The notes beneath the pieces were generated by a model. It did no database searches. It was not told where the DNA came from and saw nothing but the letters and a program-made list of their open reading frames with translations. From NCBI RefSeq assembly GCF_003711515.1, contig NW_021167084.1, positions 1,310,399 through 1,374,398 of the forward strand: a stretch of 64,000 nt of DNA. Direction: 5' to 3'. A program made the position numbers and the translations under genes. The DNA is from Sodiomyces alkalinus F11. Lineage: Eukaryota > Ascomycota > Sordariomycetes > Glomerellales > Plectosphaerellaceae. Positions 46,801 to 57,906 of this stretch are shown in pieces; the stretch's first letter is position 1; each line of letters opens with the position of its first letter.

Positions 46801-48413
46801 TGCGGCCTTATTACCGGCAACCCGTCGGGTTCGTGATAGCCTCGGCACCTATTCCGAGCTGCCTGCCCTGATGCGTTCCCAAGGAATGAATTCTCGACGG
46901 GTAAGGGCATTTGGTTCCGAGGGCGGCTATACGGAGTATTTTAGACCACCTCTCGTCATCTGAATACAATACATGGTTCCCGCTGATCTCACAATGTCGT
47001 TAACGTGTAGCTTTGAAAAGCTGGCTGCGTCCCACTTCCCAGAATCCGGATGTCTTGGTTTCATCGACGGATGGGCCATGGATTTTAAGTGGCCCCATGC
47101 CGGGTAGGCTAGCAAATCGCAAGCAGTTGCTTCGGTGATTGTGGTATTATCGCGGGCGCGAAGGAATACTATTACGATAGGGGGAGCTCTGAGAATGTCA
47201 AGCAACGACGCCTCAGCAATATAGGTATGCTGTAAAGGGGACCGACAAGATGGAAAGCAGCGCCATTTGGCAACGAAAGACTTCACAACACTCCGTCCGA
47301 AGCCACACAAATAATAAATAAAACTGAACTCGTGCTGCAGGCCACAGGTCTCTGGCCTTGTTTGAAACCCACTGCGCGGATGGTGAGTGCCGGCCAAGCC
47401 TGAGGTGTGTACATACGTTGTACGAAGTACTTCGTGCCTGCCTTAAGGAAGAGGACGGACGCAAATAAGGTACACGGGGATTTGGGGTGTGCCGCTGCCT
47501 GCTCTTGTCGTGTCCGAACCAGGGCCCGCATCCCGTTCTGCTGTTAAAGATACCTGACTCAACACTTGCAAACCAGCAAGGACCCCGATCTAAGATGTAC
47601 CGTATACCTTCTCCCGTTGGCATACCCACCCGCACTGCAGGAAGTTCAACTCTTTCTCCTAAATCTCTCTCTTCTCTCCCTTTTCGCTTCCTTTTTCTCT
47701 TCACCTCCTCTTCTCCCCACCCCCCTTCCTCCCAAAGCCATATCTGGGTGGCTGGCCTCTGGGCACTCCTGTCGCTCTATCCGTCTTCTTTCCCCGTCAC
47801 TTACCTTCGCTTTCGTCACTCGTTGACTACCTTATTCTTTCCACCGTTGTCTCTCGCTTGCTCAAGGCTGGTAATTAGCCTCCCTTGCTGCCGACCACAT
47901 TCGCTTGTACCTATATCTGCCCACGCCTCACTTCCTTACTTCCAAGCGTCGTTGTTACCTTACTTGGTGCTTGGATAGGCCTCAAACTGTCACTCGTTTT
48001 TTGTTTGTTGCCTGTGCCTGGTATCCGAATTGGCCTTCAGGATCTCTCTACTCTTAAGATATCTTCGCCGCTCGGAAAGGGAAGCAGCCATACCAACCTC
48101 GCAGGCATCCAACCTGCCCGAACCAGAAAGTGCCCAACTCCCGAACATACAGAGTACGAGCACAGGGAAACGACGCCAATACCGCCAGCAAAGTCAAGCC
48201 TCTCCACACACTTCCCATTGCTCGGAACACCCGTTTAGAATCGTCTCGACGCCACACGCTCGCTAGCTCGACTACCTCTTTCCCCGAGCCATAGGGTTAC
48301 TGGAACGTTTCCAGGAAAGCTCCTCGGTCTTGACCTCCGTCTCGATCCGTGGCTTCTAGTTTTCCCAGGCACAATCGTTCTCCGAGACTGGACGAATAAC
48401 CCTGACGCCCAAA
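43804..48413. other. Intergenic, about 4.6 kb, including the long 5' region of the GT2 gene
   Basis: No gene recognised on either strand. TACGAAGTAC lies at 44757-44766, an 8-bp inverted repeat at 45067-45089 and GTACGAAGTAC at 47420-47430. From about 47600 to 48000 the plus strand is strongly C/T-rich, which fits the promoter and leader of the GT2 gene. Frames at 46171-47704 (-) carry no motifs. Confidence 0.5.
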
Positions 48414-50747
48414 ATGACGAGGCCAATTTCACCAAATGGCCGAGGGCCAAGTTCCGAATCGGGTCATTATGCAAATCCATTTGGAGGGAACCCATTCGAC
48501 ACGGACGAGGGCAGCGCTGCCGCCTCTCTGGCCAGCAATTCCACCTTCACAGTTGTGAGTAGCTTCTCTGACTAGCCCTAAATGCCTGAATCCTGCAGTT
48601 CGAGAAGGGGGTGGGGTTTTTTATCGTGTTTATTTCCGCGTATCCGATCGCTAACTTCATTCCAGAATGTCATCCCAGACAACCAAGACAATGCTGCCCA
48701 TGGAATTCGGGGACCAGCCCCGACCGTCCCTCCCCACCACCGCCTCAGCCGTGGGGACATTGTGAGTCTCTACGCCGGCTCACCCGAGGGGGACACGGAC
48801 CCTCGGAGAGCGTCCTTTGCTAACATCCATTCCTAGGAACGATCTCCTCTAGCGAACGAGATCACCAACGAAAAGGTCGACTACACGAGTCCTTCTGAAA
48901 TCGACAGCGAGCATGCCAATCATTTGCACGCCCGCCGCCACAGCAAGATCGTCGATGCCGACACCGAGAAATTGCGGGAGAGGCACACCTCGGCATTGGG
49001 CAAGTCGTCCGGTCTTCCGCTCCACAAGCGGATGTACCATGCCTTCCGGAGGACCTACTGCCCAATCGAACCTCCAGAGCTTGTTTTGCCCGTGTGTCCC
49101 GACGACAGGGAGAAGGTGATGTACGTCCACACGAACCGCATCCTGCTCTACATCTTTGGTGTCATCTCCTTCCTGGCACTCGGCGCCGGTATGTGGCTGT
49201 TCACCCTCTCCTCGCCCGTGTTCTACTGGTACGCTGCTTTCGCGGGTGCCATGTGCATCTACCTGTTCATCTCGTATGCTGTCGGCGTCATCGGTCGCGA
49301 CTGGGACTACCAGGCCCATCTTGGGCTTATCGAGCGACATCCCATCACCGACGAAACCGCACCGACTGTCGATATTTTCCTACCGGTCTGCAAGGAGCCC
49401 ATCGAGATTTTGAACAACACTTGGCGTCATATTGCCAAACTCGACTGGCCCGCCCACAAGCTCAAGGTGTACGTCATGGACGACGGAGTCCTCGACGAGG
49501 TTCGGCAACTGGCCGAGAGCTTCGGCTTCATCTATTCGGTTCGCGACGACCGTCCCCGTCTCCGAAAGGCCGGCAATCTCCGGTGGACCTTCGCTCGCAC
49601 CAACGGCGACTTTTTCTGTATTTTCGATGCGGACTTTTGCCCTCGCCCCGACTTCATTAAGGAACTTATTGTCGAGCATCTGGACGATCCCAAGACCGCC
49701 ATCGTGCAGAGCCCCCAGTTTTTCCGCGTCCTCGAGGAACAGACGTGGGTCGAACAGGGCGCCGGTGCCACCCAAGAGCTCTTTTACCGCGTCGTCCAAG
49801 TCAACCGCAATCGATGGGGCGCGTCCATTTGCGTCGGCAGCAATGCCGTCTACCGCCGAGCGGCCCTCGAGGAGGTCGGTGGCACGGCCGAGATTGGTTT
49901 CTCCGAAGACGTACACACGGGGTAAGTTTGAATATTGTGTTTTCGGAAAATGGCAAGACGGCGTGCAATGGAATCACCGTGCTGACATGGGGCTAGTTTT
50001 GGCGCCGTCGATCGCGGCTGGAAAGTCAAGTATATTCCGCTCTGCTTGGCCACCGGCGTGTGTCCCGATTCCCCTAGGGCGTTTTTCTCGCAGCAGATGC
50101 GATGGGCACGTGGCAGCACTACTCTTCTCACCAACGGCCACTTCTGGGTGTCCAATTTGACCTTCATGCAGAAGGTCTGCTATCTTTCGGGTATGGCACC
50201 TCTCAATTTCTTCATGCGTATCCGATGTCGCCATTCATTGTGAAGTACTGACCAAACATTGTCGCTTCCAGGCTTCCTCTATTATTCCGCCGTCTCGCTG
50301 AACATCTTCCTCGCCCCCATCGCTGGTACGCTCCTGCTCGCCGTTCGCCCCGAGTTCTTCCGGTACTGGAACCTAGCCTTTGCCATCCCATCCATCCTCT
50401 ATGGTGTTATCCTCATGCGTGTTTGGGCCAAGGCCAAGTACGGCTTCAACGTCCAGCATGCCACGACGGTGCAGAGCTATGCGTATCTCACGGCCATTAA
50501 GGACCGCCTGTTCAACATTGAGCTGCTCTGGGCAGCCTCGGGCGATACCAAGGCACACAAGAGCAACAAGTATCGCAACATGCGCCTCCTCTGCATTTTC
50601 TGGACAATCATGGTCATGGGTTCGATGATCGGCGTCGTGACCTGGAGGCTCGTCACCGGCTTCACCTGGTACCACACGCTTCCCCTTCTCATCATCAACG
50701 TTTACAACTTCTACATCAACCATTACTTTATGTTTTGTAATTGGTAA
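48414..50747 (+). CDS. Cellulose-synthase-like family 2 glycosyltransferase (membrane polysaccharide synthase)
   Basis: Exons 48414-48554, 48666-48761, 48837-49921, 49997-50190 and 50272-50747 give 663 residues, all junctions GT-AG. The N-terminal ~150 residues are polar. Two membrane segments follow (ILLYIFGVISFLALGAGMWL and FYWYAAFAGAMCIYLFISYA). The cytosolic GT2 domain then has DDG (294-296), DAD (343-345), SEDVHTG (about 436-442) and QQMRW (473-477), the D, DxD, (E)D, QxxRW set of processive synthases. Four more membrane segments come after. CKEPIEILNNTW matches BcsA-type synthases. It may make a beta-glucan such as the mixed-linkage glucan attributed to fungal Tft1, or belong to the GT2 group needed for hyphal growth; which one is not decided by the sequence. 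Confidence 0.9.
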
Positions 50748-52420
50748 TCATCGTTTTTCTTGCGGTGAGAGCAAGGGGAACTGTTTACCTCCGGATAGTG
50801 GCGGGCCGCCTGTGTCTCGGATCATAATGCAACGAATAGACCATCGGCAAATTTGAGAAGACAAAGAAGCGGAACGAACTCGGGGCTTCTTGAATGGAAG
50901 CCCTACATCCTCTGCATGAAGCACTTGACGAAGTTATTCGAGGAATTATGATGGGTAGGGCTTGAACCTGGCGACTCGCCGACCCCCTACCGTCATCTTG
51001 ATCTAGCCCATCTATCCACCGCCGCGGACATAGAAACAAAGCAACGGCGACGCATTTTTCATGCCTTGATTTTTTTTTCTTTCCTGCTTCCTTTTCCCCC
51101 CATTTCATCATGTCACGACCTGATTGCAAGCATGGCAATGGGTACACGGGAGGTTTGGAATTGGTTGACGGCGATGTTATACGGAAATGGCGTTACATAC
51201 ACACATTCACATACCCTTCATAGACGAAGAGCCCCGGCGGCTCTTCCCAGCGCTCCGCGCTCTCATCTCGCCGATAGACCAGGCTGTTGTTATCCCAGCC
51301 GATGACAGGGACAGGCGGATAATTGCCAAAGCTTGGGATGGGCCGCCGCTCTGATATTCTTAGGAGCAGATAGCTTTGCTTGCGATGTCCATAGCCCGGC
51401 ACTAGCCTTCTTATGGCTTGCGGACGCCGGTTAATGTTGCACATATATATTAGCAGTCAAACCAAGTGTTGTTTTTAGTGACTTGATCAGACCGAGAGTC
51501 TTGTATCCGTACTTGGTAGGTTTCTTTTGCCGTTTATGTGTATCATACCGTAAAGACTCAACTAACTCGACTATGCGCTACTGGCTTGGTGCCCTTCCCC
51601 CAGATTTCTTTGGAAATATCCAATAAGAAGGGCTTATTTCAGGGGCTTATCAGATAACCGAAGTGTTAATACCTTATCCGAGATCGTGTCTTTATTTCTC
51701 TGCTATCTAATAGGATATCATTCCTGGAATGGAGATTGGGTGAAAAGCAGTATAGCGCTGGCTAGCGCAGAGTCGAGTTGGTTGAGTCTTTACGGTATCA
51801 CACATGCTCCACGAATGTGCTTATATTTATTGGAATCCTGTCGGCATCGTCCTGCCATGGAACCGGTGGACAAGGTCACCATCAATCACTGCAGAAATTT
51901 TGAAAGTCACAATGAGAAGGGGTGAAGACAAATCAAGCCACGCGACGCCGATGTTGTTCAATTCTGGGTCGTCAATAACATTTCGGTTACCTATGCCAAA
52001 TTCGCTTACTCCCTCTGCATCGCAAGCCACGTTCCAGACCATGTTTTCTATGGTGCGAAACAATATGGCGAATGGCTAAAAGTCATTCGGCCTAGCAATG
52101 GGAGAGTAACTATTCAGCCACAACGCCCGAGGTGCCGCCTTAGGAGCACTTGGGGGAAGCCTTGCTGATTGCCCTGTTTGGCTCCAAGCCTCCGGACCGC
52201 CAAAACTTTGAGCATTATTAGTCCTTGTTATACGAGGTCTAATTATATAAAGAATGGGTAAGGGAGGACTGGGGGTACTCTGATTATGTAGTCCTTCCGT
52301 TCTCGTCCTGATCCTTGTTGATACCCCTGTCCTCCAAGATAACTCGAAAAATCCCTCCAAGGCATACATATCGCAAACTATCACGAACATTTTTCGAAGA
52401 AGACAAAACGAAAGAAGAAT
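50748..52420. other. Intergenic downstream of the GT2 gene
   Basis: Starts as the GT2 3' region. A 7-bp inverted repeat lies at 50954-50991. From about 51450 to 51720 the DNA is AT-richer. A minus-strand frame at 51827-52063 looks somewhat coding-like but has no recognisable motif or partner exons. Confidence 0.45.
50954..50991. repeat. Inverted repeat GGTAGGG...CCCTACC with tRNA B-box-like loop
   Basis: Perfect 7-bp arms (50954-50960 and 50985-50991). Read on the minus strand, the loop contains GGTTCAAGCC, like a tRNA T-loop/B-box, and GGCGAGTCGCC. The T-stem does not pair properly and no full cloverleaf could be drawn, so this is not called as a tRNA. Confidence 0.5.
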
Positions 52421-52570
52421 ATGAAGCCTCTCGTTTTCTTCACACTATTCGGCCTACTGGCCTCCCCGGCCATTGCGGCGATCGGCATCCCTTTCAAGAT
52501 GAACAACCCGTGTGTCGGCTGCAACGTACCTAAAGATGACCCTCGCTATAAGAACAGAGGGGGAGGATAA
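52421..52570 (+). CDS. Small secreted protein candidate (49 residues or first exon)
   Basis: ATG 52421 opens a 20-residue textbook signal peptide (MKPLVFFTLFGLLASPAIAA), followed by a short mature part with CVGC and a stop at 52568-52570. A donor-like GTACCT at about 52532 could instead end a first exon. A plausible later exon near 52980-53082 ends in YVRCRDLFKSRW and a stop, but I could not join them with certainty. Effector-like by size only; no family recognised. Confidence 0.45.
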   Translation: MKPLVFFTLFGLLASPAIAAIGIPFKMNNPCVGCNVPKDDPRYKNRGGG

Positions 52571-53428
52571 CTGGAATGATGAGGATGGGTATGCGGCGCT
52601 GGGGGAATGGCCTTCAGCGTGGGGGGTCTTCTGCTGGGTTAGTGGGCTGTTATCCTCTCCTCTCCCCCCCCTCCTCCCGAATGTTGATGCGACAACGTAC
52701 ATCCCCGGGGCGTATTTGGCTAACGTGTGTTTAGGCATTGGCAGGATTCGTGAAGGTACGGTGAGGAAGCCGTCACAAGTGCGAGAACTCGGACATTTCA
52801 TGGGAGCGACTTGTTTTCTTAATTTTCTTCTTCTTTTTTTCTTCTTGTTTCTTGAGGAAAAGAGAAATAAATGGATCTAGTCGGGAAAAAAAAGAAAAGA
52901 AAAAAAAAAAGACGGGAAGACTGACGGCCGAGATACTTGGGATAGCAGCTCACCAATCTGAACGCTGGTATCGAGATTTGAAGAAACGGGCTGCAGGAAA
53001 TCAGGTGGACGGCGGTTTCATGAATATCCGGAATGGTGCACTTTACGTACGATGTCGGGACCTTTTCAAGAGTAGATGGTAAATCAATCTCATCCTTCTT
53101 TTGGTTTCCTTGCACCATCTCTGGTCGTGTCGCTCTTGGCCAGGTGTTCTTCATCTTCGTCCTCTGGTGAGCGCCCCTATCGCTGTAAGCGGGAAACCGT
53201 CTGGTGCCAACGAGAAACAGTCAACCCGGGCTGCCTAAACCATGAGGATCGGTCTAAATGTAAGGAACATTGAGGATGTCGAACCCAGAGTGAACTGGGC
53301 AATTCATGCCCGAGTCTCCCAGCCTTGTTGCAAGCACCGATGTTCACAAGGACCACTGGGCTCAGAAGATCAACAACTCAGGTGAAACGAAAATGGAAAC
53401 AGAAATAGGATTTGGTACGCTTGGGGTA
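52571..53428. other. Region between the small secreted protein and Dib1
   Basis: Contains a possible later exon of the small secreted protein (about 52980-53082) and an A-rich tract at about 52885-52912. The rest is the 3' side of Dib1. Nothing else is clear. Confidence 0.4.
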
Positions 53429-54097
53429 TTAGTATCTATGTCGTGTGCTGTAGTCCTTCGGGCTGACCACCAAACCCTTGCCCTTCTTGGCCCCCCTGTA
53501 GATGGTCTCGATGATGTCGATAAGCTCCTGCTTATCCTCCAGCACCCAGTTGAGCTTGTTGTTGTCGCCGGTGCCGAAATCGCACATCATGTGCTTGTTG
53601 CGGAAGAAGAACATGATGGTACAGGGGTCGTACAGCTCGTACATGCCGTTGAAATCGGGGACCTGTGGGGCGTAAGAGGCCGCTCACTCACCCGCCCAGA
53701 TGCACAAACAAAAGGAGGGGGGGCGGGGACGCACCTGGTCGATGTCACAGAGGTAGACGGCAGCAAAGTTCTTCACTCGATTAGCAATCTTGTAAAGTAC
53801 TTCGTCTTGACGCATACAGTCCTGAAACTACTCGTCAGCACGACCGGCGGAACCGAAAGTGGGATTCGACAGGCAAATGTCTTTCTCCTTACCGGATCGT
53901 GGTCACGTCCGAACCGTATCACGACGAGGCGATCTTCCTCTATATGAAGCGAAAGTCAGCGCTTCAGATTCTGCAAACCTGCGCCGTGGGAAAACCCAGA
54001 TGTAAGGGAGAATGAACGCCGAGTGTTACTGACCTGATAAGATTGCCTGGTCGACGTGCCAGGCAGAATTCAGATGAGGCAGTACTACTGACCCCAT
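53429..54097 (-). CDS. DIB1: U5 snRNP thioredoxin-fold spliceosome protein Dib1/Dim1 (TXNL4A)
   Basis: Exons 54097-54034, 53939-53893, 53821-53735 and 53662-53429 give 143 residues, the usual family length. Sequence is near-identical to the conserved eukaryotic protein: MGSVVLPHLNSAWHVDQAIL at the start, then RFGRDHDPDCM, then MYELYDPCTIMFFFRNKHMM, and the ending KDYSTRHRY. The family is a thioredoxin fold without the active CxxC; it is part of the U4/U6.U5 tri-snRNP and leaves before spliceosome activation. The short exons of 47 and 64 nt are normal for this gene in fungi. It is divergent from the C2H2 gene, with an 862-bp shared upstream region. Confidence 0.97.
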
Positions 54098-54959
54098 GTT
54101 GTGATGTTTCCTCTTTGGTGTTGTCGTTAGCAGCGAATGAGTCGGCTTAGACGGGTGAATACTAATCCGCAGTTCATATGAAGCAAGGACTTCGTAGTTA
54201 GTGATGGGTCCTGTCTGTAAGGTAGCTGTGAAGTGGAAGTTTTGCGACCTCTCGATATGTCGAGCTGCACCTCCTCGCATTACCCTTTGTTGCTCCAAAA
54301 TCAATCACATGATTCTTATCTTATCGGTTGTCTCATAGGTAAGAGAGATTCCGGAATGCGCGGTCTCGTTCCGCGGCAAAGGACTAATGAGAGAGGAGTC
54401 ACGTGACTAAATGGACACGATCGGGTAATACCACGCGATGGCGAGCATTTCAAAGCTGTACAACGCATAACTGTATCGGTCCGGCGCAGCCGAAATTCGA
54501 GCGTTTGTCATGTAGGAAATCGTCGGTCAGAAAATATAGAATTTCTACAAGATGAGGTCCAAACGGAGACAGTATAGAAGTCTGATTGGGGAAAGAACTG
54601 CGTATAAGTACCATGGCTCAATCCCAGTCTGGAACAGCAACTTCAATTGACAGGTTTCGTTACGTAATTGTGCTCGGTGGATCCCTCCATTTTACAGAAT
54701 AGGGGTAGAATCACGTGACGGTGAGCATTTCTCCACCTCTCCATAACCCAGGGACGCGGTCGGTCATGCAGCTTCGCGTTCCTCCTGCATGAACAACGCA
54801 TCATTGGGATTCCTATCCACACTCGTCGGCTAATTGACTGGCTGTCGTCCAACCCTGCAACAGGAAGCACGCTGTACGTACGAATCACTGACTTGAATCA
54901 CCGTACAGTCAAACACGACTTTGTCGGGGACGACCAAGAAGCCAGCCAAGATCGTCACC
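54098..54959. promoter_or_regulatory. Divergent upstream region of Dib1 (-) and the C2H2 gene (+)
   Basis: 862 bp with two TCACGTGA palindromes at 54399-54406 and 54711-54718. These match the core site of Cbf1-type bHLH factors. No gene is seen inside. Confidence 0.5.
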
Positions 54960-55904
54960 ATGGGGTACTATGAATGCGATACCTGCACGCGGCGTTTCCG
55001 AACCTCGGGAGCGTGTGATCAGCACATGAGGGACACCAACCACTTCAATCAGGACGACGAATATCCCTACGAGTGCCGGTTCTGTAATACGATCTTCCGC
55101 GAGGAAGAAGACTGCGACTCTCATGAGATCAACACGCACCACTACTGTGCCGATTGCGACTGAAGGTTCAACAACGCCAATAACCTCAGGATGGTCAGTG
55201 AACATGAACCCCTTTCAAAACACACATTTTCATTTCTTGCGAGATAAAACTTGAGACAAAAACAAAACAAAATCGAACTGATAAATTGTGGGCGGCCGTC
55301 CCCCTCGTCTCGCAGCACCTCAACTCGCGCGTCCACAAGGGCACGCAGATGGACTGCCCCTTCTGCGACAGAAGCTTCGTAACCGCCACGGGGCTCGCTC
55401 ATCACCTGGAGTCGGGCGGCTGCAGGAAAGCTCCTTTCCTCAGCCGAGACCGCGTCTACGAGATCGTTCGAAGACAGGACCCGCACGGTGCCATATCGAA
55501 GAACTTGCTCGACTGGCACGGATCCAGCGAGTACGAGGCAACTTCGGCATCCTGGAACGGAGATTTCTACGAATGTGTCCTTTGCCATCGCGAGTTTAAC
55601 AGTTTGCATGGTCTGAACATGCATCTCAAATCGCCTGTCCGTGAGTGCTTTGTCCTACTTCGTACCGGCGGGCTTCATGCTAATATAAGGGGTCTTTTTT
55701 CCTTTCTTTCTTCTCCCCGCGACATCGTTTTGAGACCAACAGAGCCTCTATCATTGTCCCAATCGGGGCTGCAGGTCGGATTTCAAGAGCTTGGCTGGCC
55801 TCATCAACCATCTGGAGAGCGAGTCGTGTGGATACAAGCGCTTCGCCACGGTCCAGAAGCACATGGGAGGCATGCTCAGCAGGGACCGTATGCTGACGTA
55901 TTGA
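54960..55904 (+). pseudogene. Six-finger C2H2 zinc-finger protein interrupted by one TGA
   Basis: Exons 54960-55193, 55316-55640 and 55735-55904 sum to 729 nt, a 242-residue protein if codon 68 is read through. Six C2H2-like fingers follow each other: CDTCTRRF..., CRFCNTIF..., CADCD*RFNNANNL..., CPFCDRSF..., CVLCHREF... and CPNRGCRSDF.... The TGA at 55161-55163 falls in finger 3, right after the second Cys, where Arg is usual in this protein group; CGA to TGA is one transition. Everything downstream (finger pattern, splice sites, frame) is intact. It may be a recent pseudogene, a sequencing error, or a read-through/edited gene. The intron 2 acceptor (TTTGAG) is weak but keeps the frame. Confidence 0.8.
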
Positions 55905-56394
55905 AGTATTATTGCGTCTCCTCTCCGCGGACTCTTGTTTGGCGCTGGAGACAAACCTTGCGGGTGTTCAATCACCCTTTCCCCCTCGCTTCGGTTTTTT
56001 CTTTTCTTCTCGCTGTATTCTCGCTCTTTCGCACTCACTTTCTCACTCTCTCCTTGTTTCAATTTTGGGCGTCTCTTTTGTTCGAAATCTGTGGGAGCTG
56101 AAGGGGATCTCATCTCCAAGAGCAGAGTGGTATACACTCCATAAAGCTAGTGATGTTGGCTCGAAGGCAGCCGAGGAGTGACTGGAAGCAATGTGACACG
56201 GAAAGGTCGTGGGCGACGTCGTTTGTAATTTAGTAATAATCGGTTCGTTCATCTGGGTGCGAGAAACATGCCGTCGATCTTGGAAGGTCAGACAGGAATA
56301 TCATGAATTATATCTGCTGACCGGTGGTATCATTCACCGTTGAGATTTGTGGTTGGAAGTGGAATCGTGCTGGGGCGTCTAAGCAAAGGCTCCG
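55905..56394. other. Convergent 3' intergenic region
   Basis: Between the C2H2 gene (+) and the PARG gene (-). C/T-rich around 55960-56070. No gene was seen. Confidence 0.5.
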
Positions 56395-57906
56395 CTAGAC
56401 CTCTCCACTGAGATCGGAGTCCTCGTCTGCAGGGAGCTGGTTGACCAAGCTGGCGAGGATGGAGAGCAGCCCCTGTTTGAGTTGCGGATTCGTGGACGCC
56501 TGAATACGGACCTCGAGCTCATGAATCCTAGCTCGGAGCTCCGCCCTGTCTGCTTGTCCCGGGTCGTCCTCCTGGTCACCTCCCTCCTCCTCTCCGTCCC
56601 CTCCTTCGTCCTCTCCCCCATGCGATCCGGCCAGCTCCTCTCGCACGAGACCCTCTCCAAACGCAGCAGCGAAAGCGTCAGCCATGCCGGCATCTTTGAC
56701 AGCGAAGACAACCTCTTCGACCACATCCCTCCAGTCCTCCTTGACGGCTCCGCTTCCGCCTCCGCCCCCCCCTCCCCCTCCCCCTTTCTTCTTCTTCCCC
56801 TTGCCGCCATCTGTGGTCCTCGGCAACAGCACCTTCCGCCAAGCAGCCGCCACCTCGCCAACGGGATTCCCGTAAGCGCCACACCCCCACGCTCCGAGCA
56901 CGACCCTCCGGACACCTTTAACGCGACAGACGCGCATGACCATCTTCATCTTGTCCAGGACCAGCTGGCGGTCCTTGTCGCGGACATAGCGTCTCCGACC
57001 GGACGAGGGGTCGGCTTCCGTGTCCGGGTTGCGCGGCATGGCGGCGCTGACGCAGTCGACGAACCAGCGGTCCTTTTTGTCGAGGACGTCGACTGCGGCG
57101 GCGGCGGCGGCGGCGGTGTCGTCCTCGGAGCGGAAGACCAGGACGTCGGGGGTGTAGATGGCGCCTAGGTCCGGGAGACGGTAGTAGTGGTCCCGTAGCG
57201 AGGGGAGGAGGGTGGTGCGCATGCAGAGGGATTCTTCTTGGCTGGTGGCGCCGTTGAGGAAGCCGCCGCCGGGGGTTAGGGGGGAGGCCATGTTGAGGAT
57301 GGCGACGTGGTGGGCGTGGTGGGGGTCGAAGGGGGAGGAGGACGGGGAGGAGGATTCTTGGGTCGGTTTGTTGTTGGTTGTCGTGTCGGTGGGATTGGTG
57401 GGTTTGGGTTCTGGATTGGGGGTTTCGATGGTGAGAGCGCGGGCGGCGGCGAGGGTGTCGGCTACTACGAGGGTGATCCGGGGAGACGGGGAATTGGTTT
57501 GTGAGATGTTGGTCTTGCTGCTGGCATGGCTATGGCTGGGTGCCCGGAGTGTCTCGCCTGACGGGCCCCTTAACGTCCCCGTTTCTTGGTCGAAGACGAT
57601 GAGCTCTGCGGCATCGATTCCTCGACGGGCTCTTGGATGAGTGGACAGGAGGGAGGGGATGAGCTGGTTGATGGTGGCCTTGGCCTTTTTGGCTCGAGCC
57701 GCTCGACGAAAGCCTGCGGGTGGAAGGCCACGGGAGGGTTGGAGTCTTCCCATGCTGTAGCGCGGGTTGGGACTGTTCTTGCCAGATTTTCCGGGGAGAG
57801 GAGTCTGATCATCTGATCGTGGCTGATATATGTGAATTGGAAAAGAGAGAAGAGTTGAGAAGGTGATGGTAGAATATTCATTCTGTGCCATGTCCCCTGT
57901 CGTCAT
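56395..57906 (-). CDS. Microbial-type poly(ADP-ribose) glycohydrolase (DUF2263/TIGR02452 type)
   Basis: Single-exon frame, 503 residues from ATG 57906 or 452 from ATG 57753 (MGRLQPSRG); the second fits the family start better. The PARG signature GGG-x7-QEE is complete (G213-G215 and Q223-E225 in the long form). Around it lie NMASPLTPGGGFLNGA, then IYTPDVLVFR, then VRRVVLGAWGCGAYGNP, the macro-domain-like core. Residues about 165-195 are a Ser/Thr/Pro-rich insert. A Gly-rich run (about 370-392) precedes a C-terminal acidic/coiled-coil segment (ELRARIHELEVRIQ). The enzyme removes poly(ADP-ribose) from proteins. Two poly-Gly/poly-Ala tracts are encoded by GGC/GCC repeats. Confidence 0.9.
   Translation of the reverse strand: MTTGDMAQNEYSTITFSTLLSFPIHIYQPRSDDQTPLPGKSGKNSPNPRYSMGRLQPSRGLPPAGFRRAARAKKAKATINQLIPSLLSTHPRARRGIDAAELIVFDQETGTLRGPSGETLRAPSHSHASSKTNISQTNSPSPRITLVVADTLAAARALTIETPNPEPKPTNPTDTTTNNKPTQESSSPSSSPFDPHHAHHVAILNMASPLTPGGGFLNGATSQEESLCMRTTLLPSLRDHYYRLPDLGAIYTPDVLVFRSEDDTAAAAAAAVDVLDKKDRWFVDCVSAAMPRNPDTEADPSSGRRRYVRDKDRQLVLDKMKMVMRVCRVKGVRRVVLGAWGCGAYGNPVGEVAAAWRKVLLPRTTDGGKGKKKKGGGGGGGGGGSGAVKEDWRDVVEEVVFAVKDAGMADAFAAAFGEGLVREELAGSHGGEDEGGDGEEEGGDQEDDPGQADRAELRARIHELEVRIQASTNPQLKQGLLSILASLVNQLPADEDSDLSGEV

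Noticed and set aside
50945..51020. tRNA gene on the minus strand
   Set aside because: A B-box-like loop and partial acceptor pairing exist, but T-stem and D-arm do not pair.
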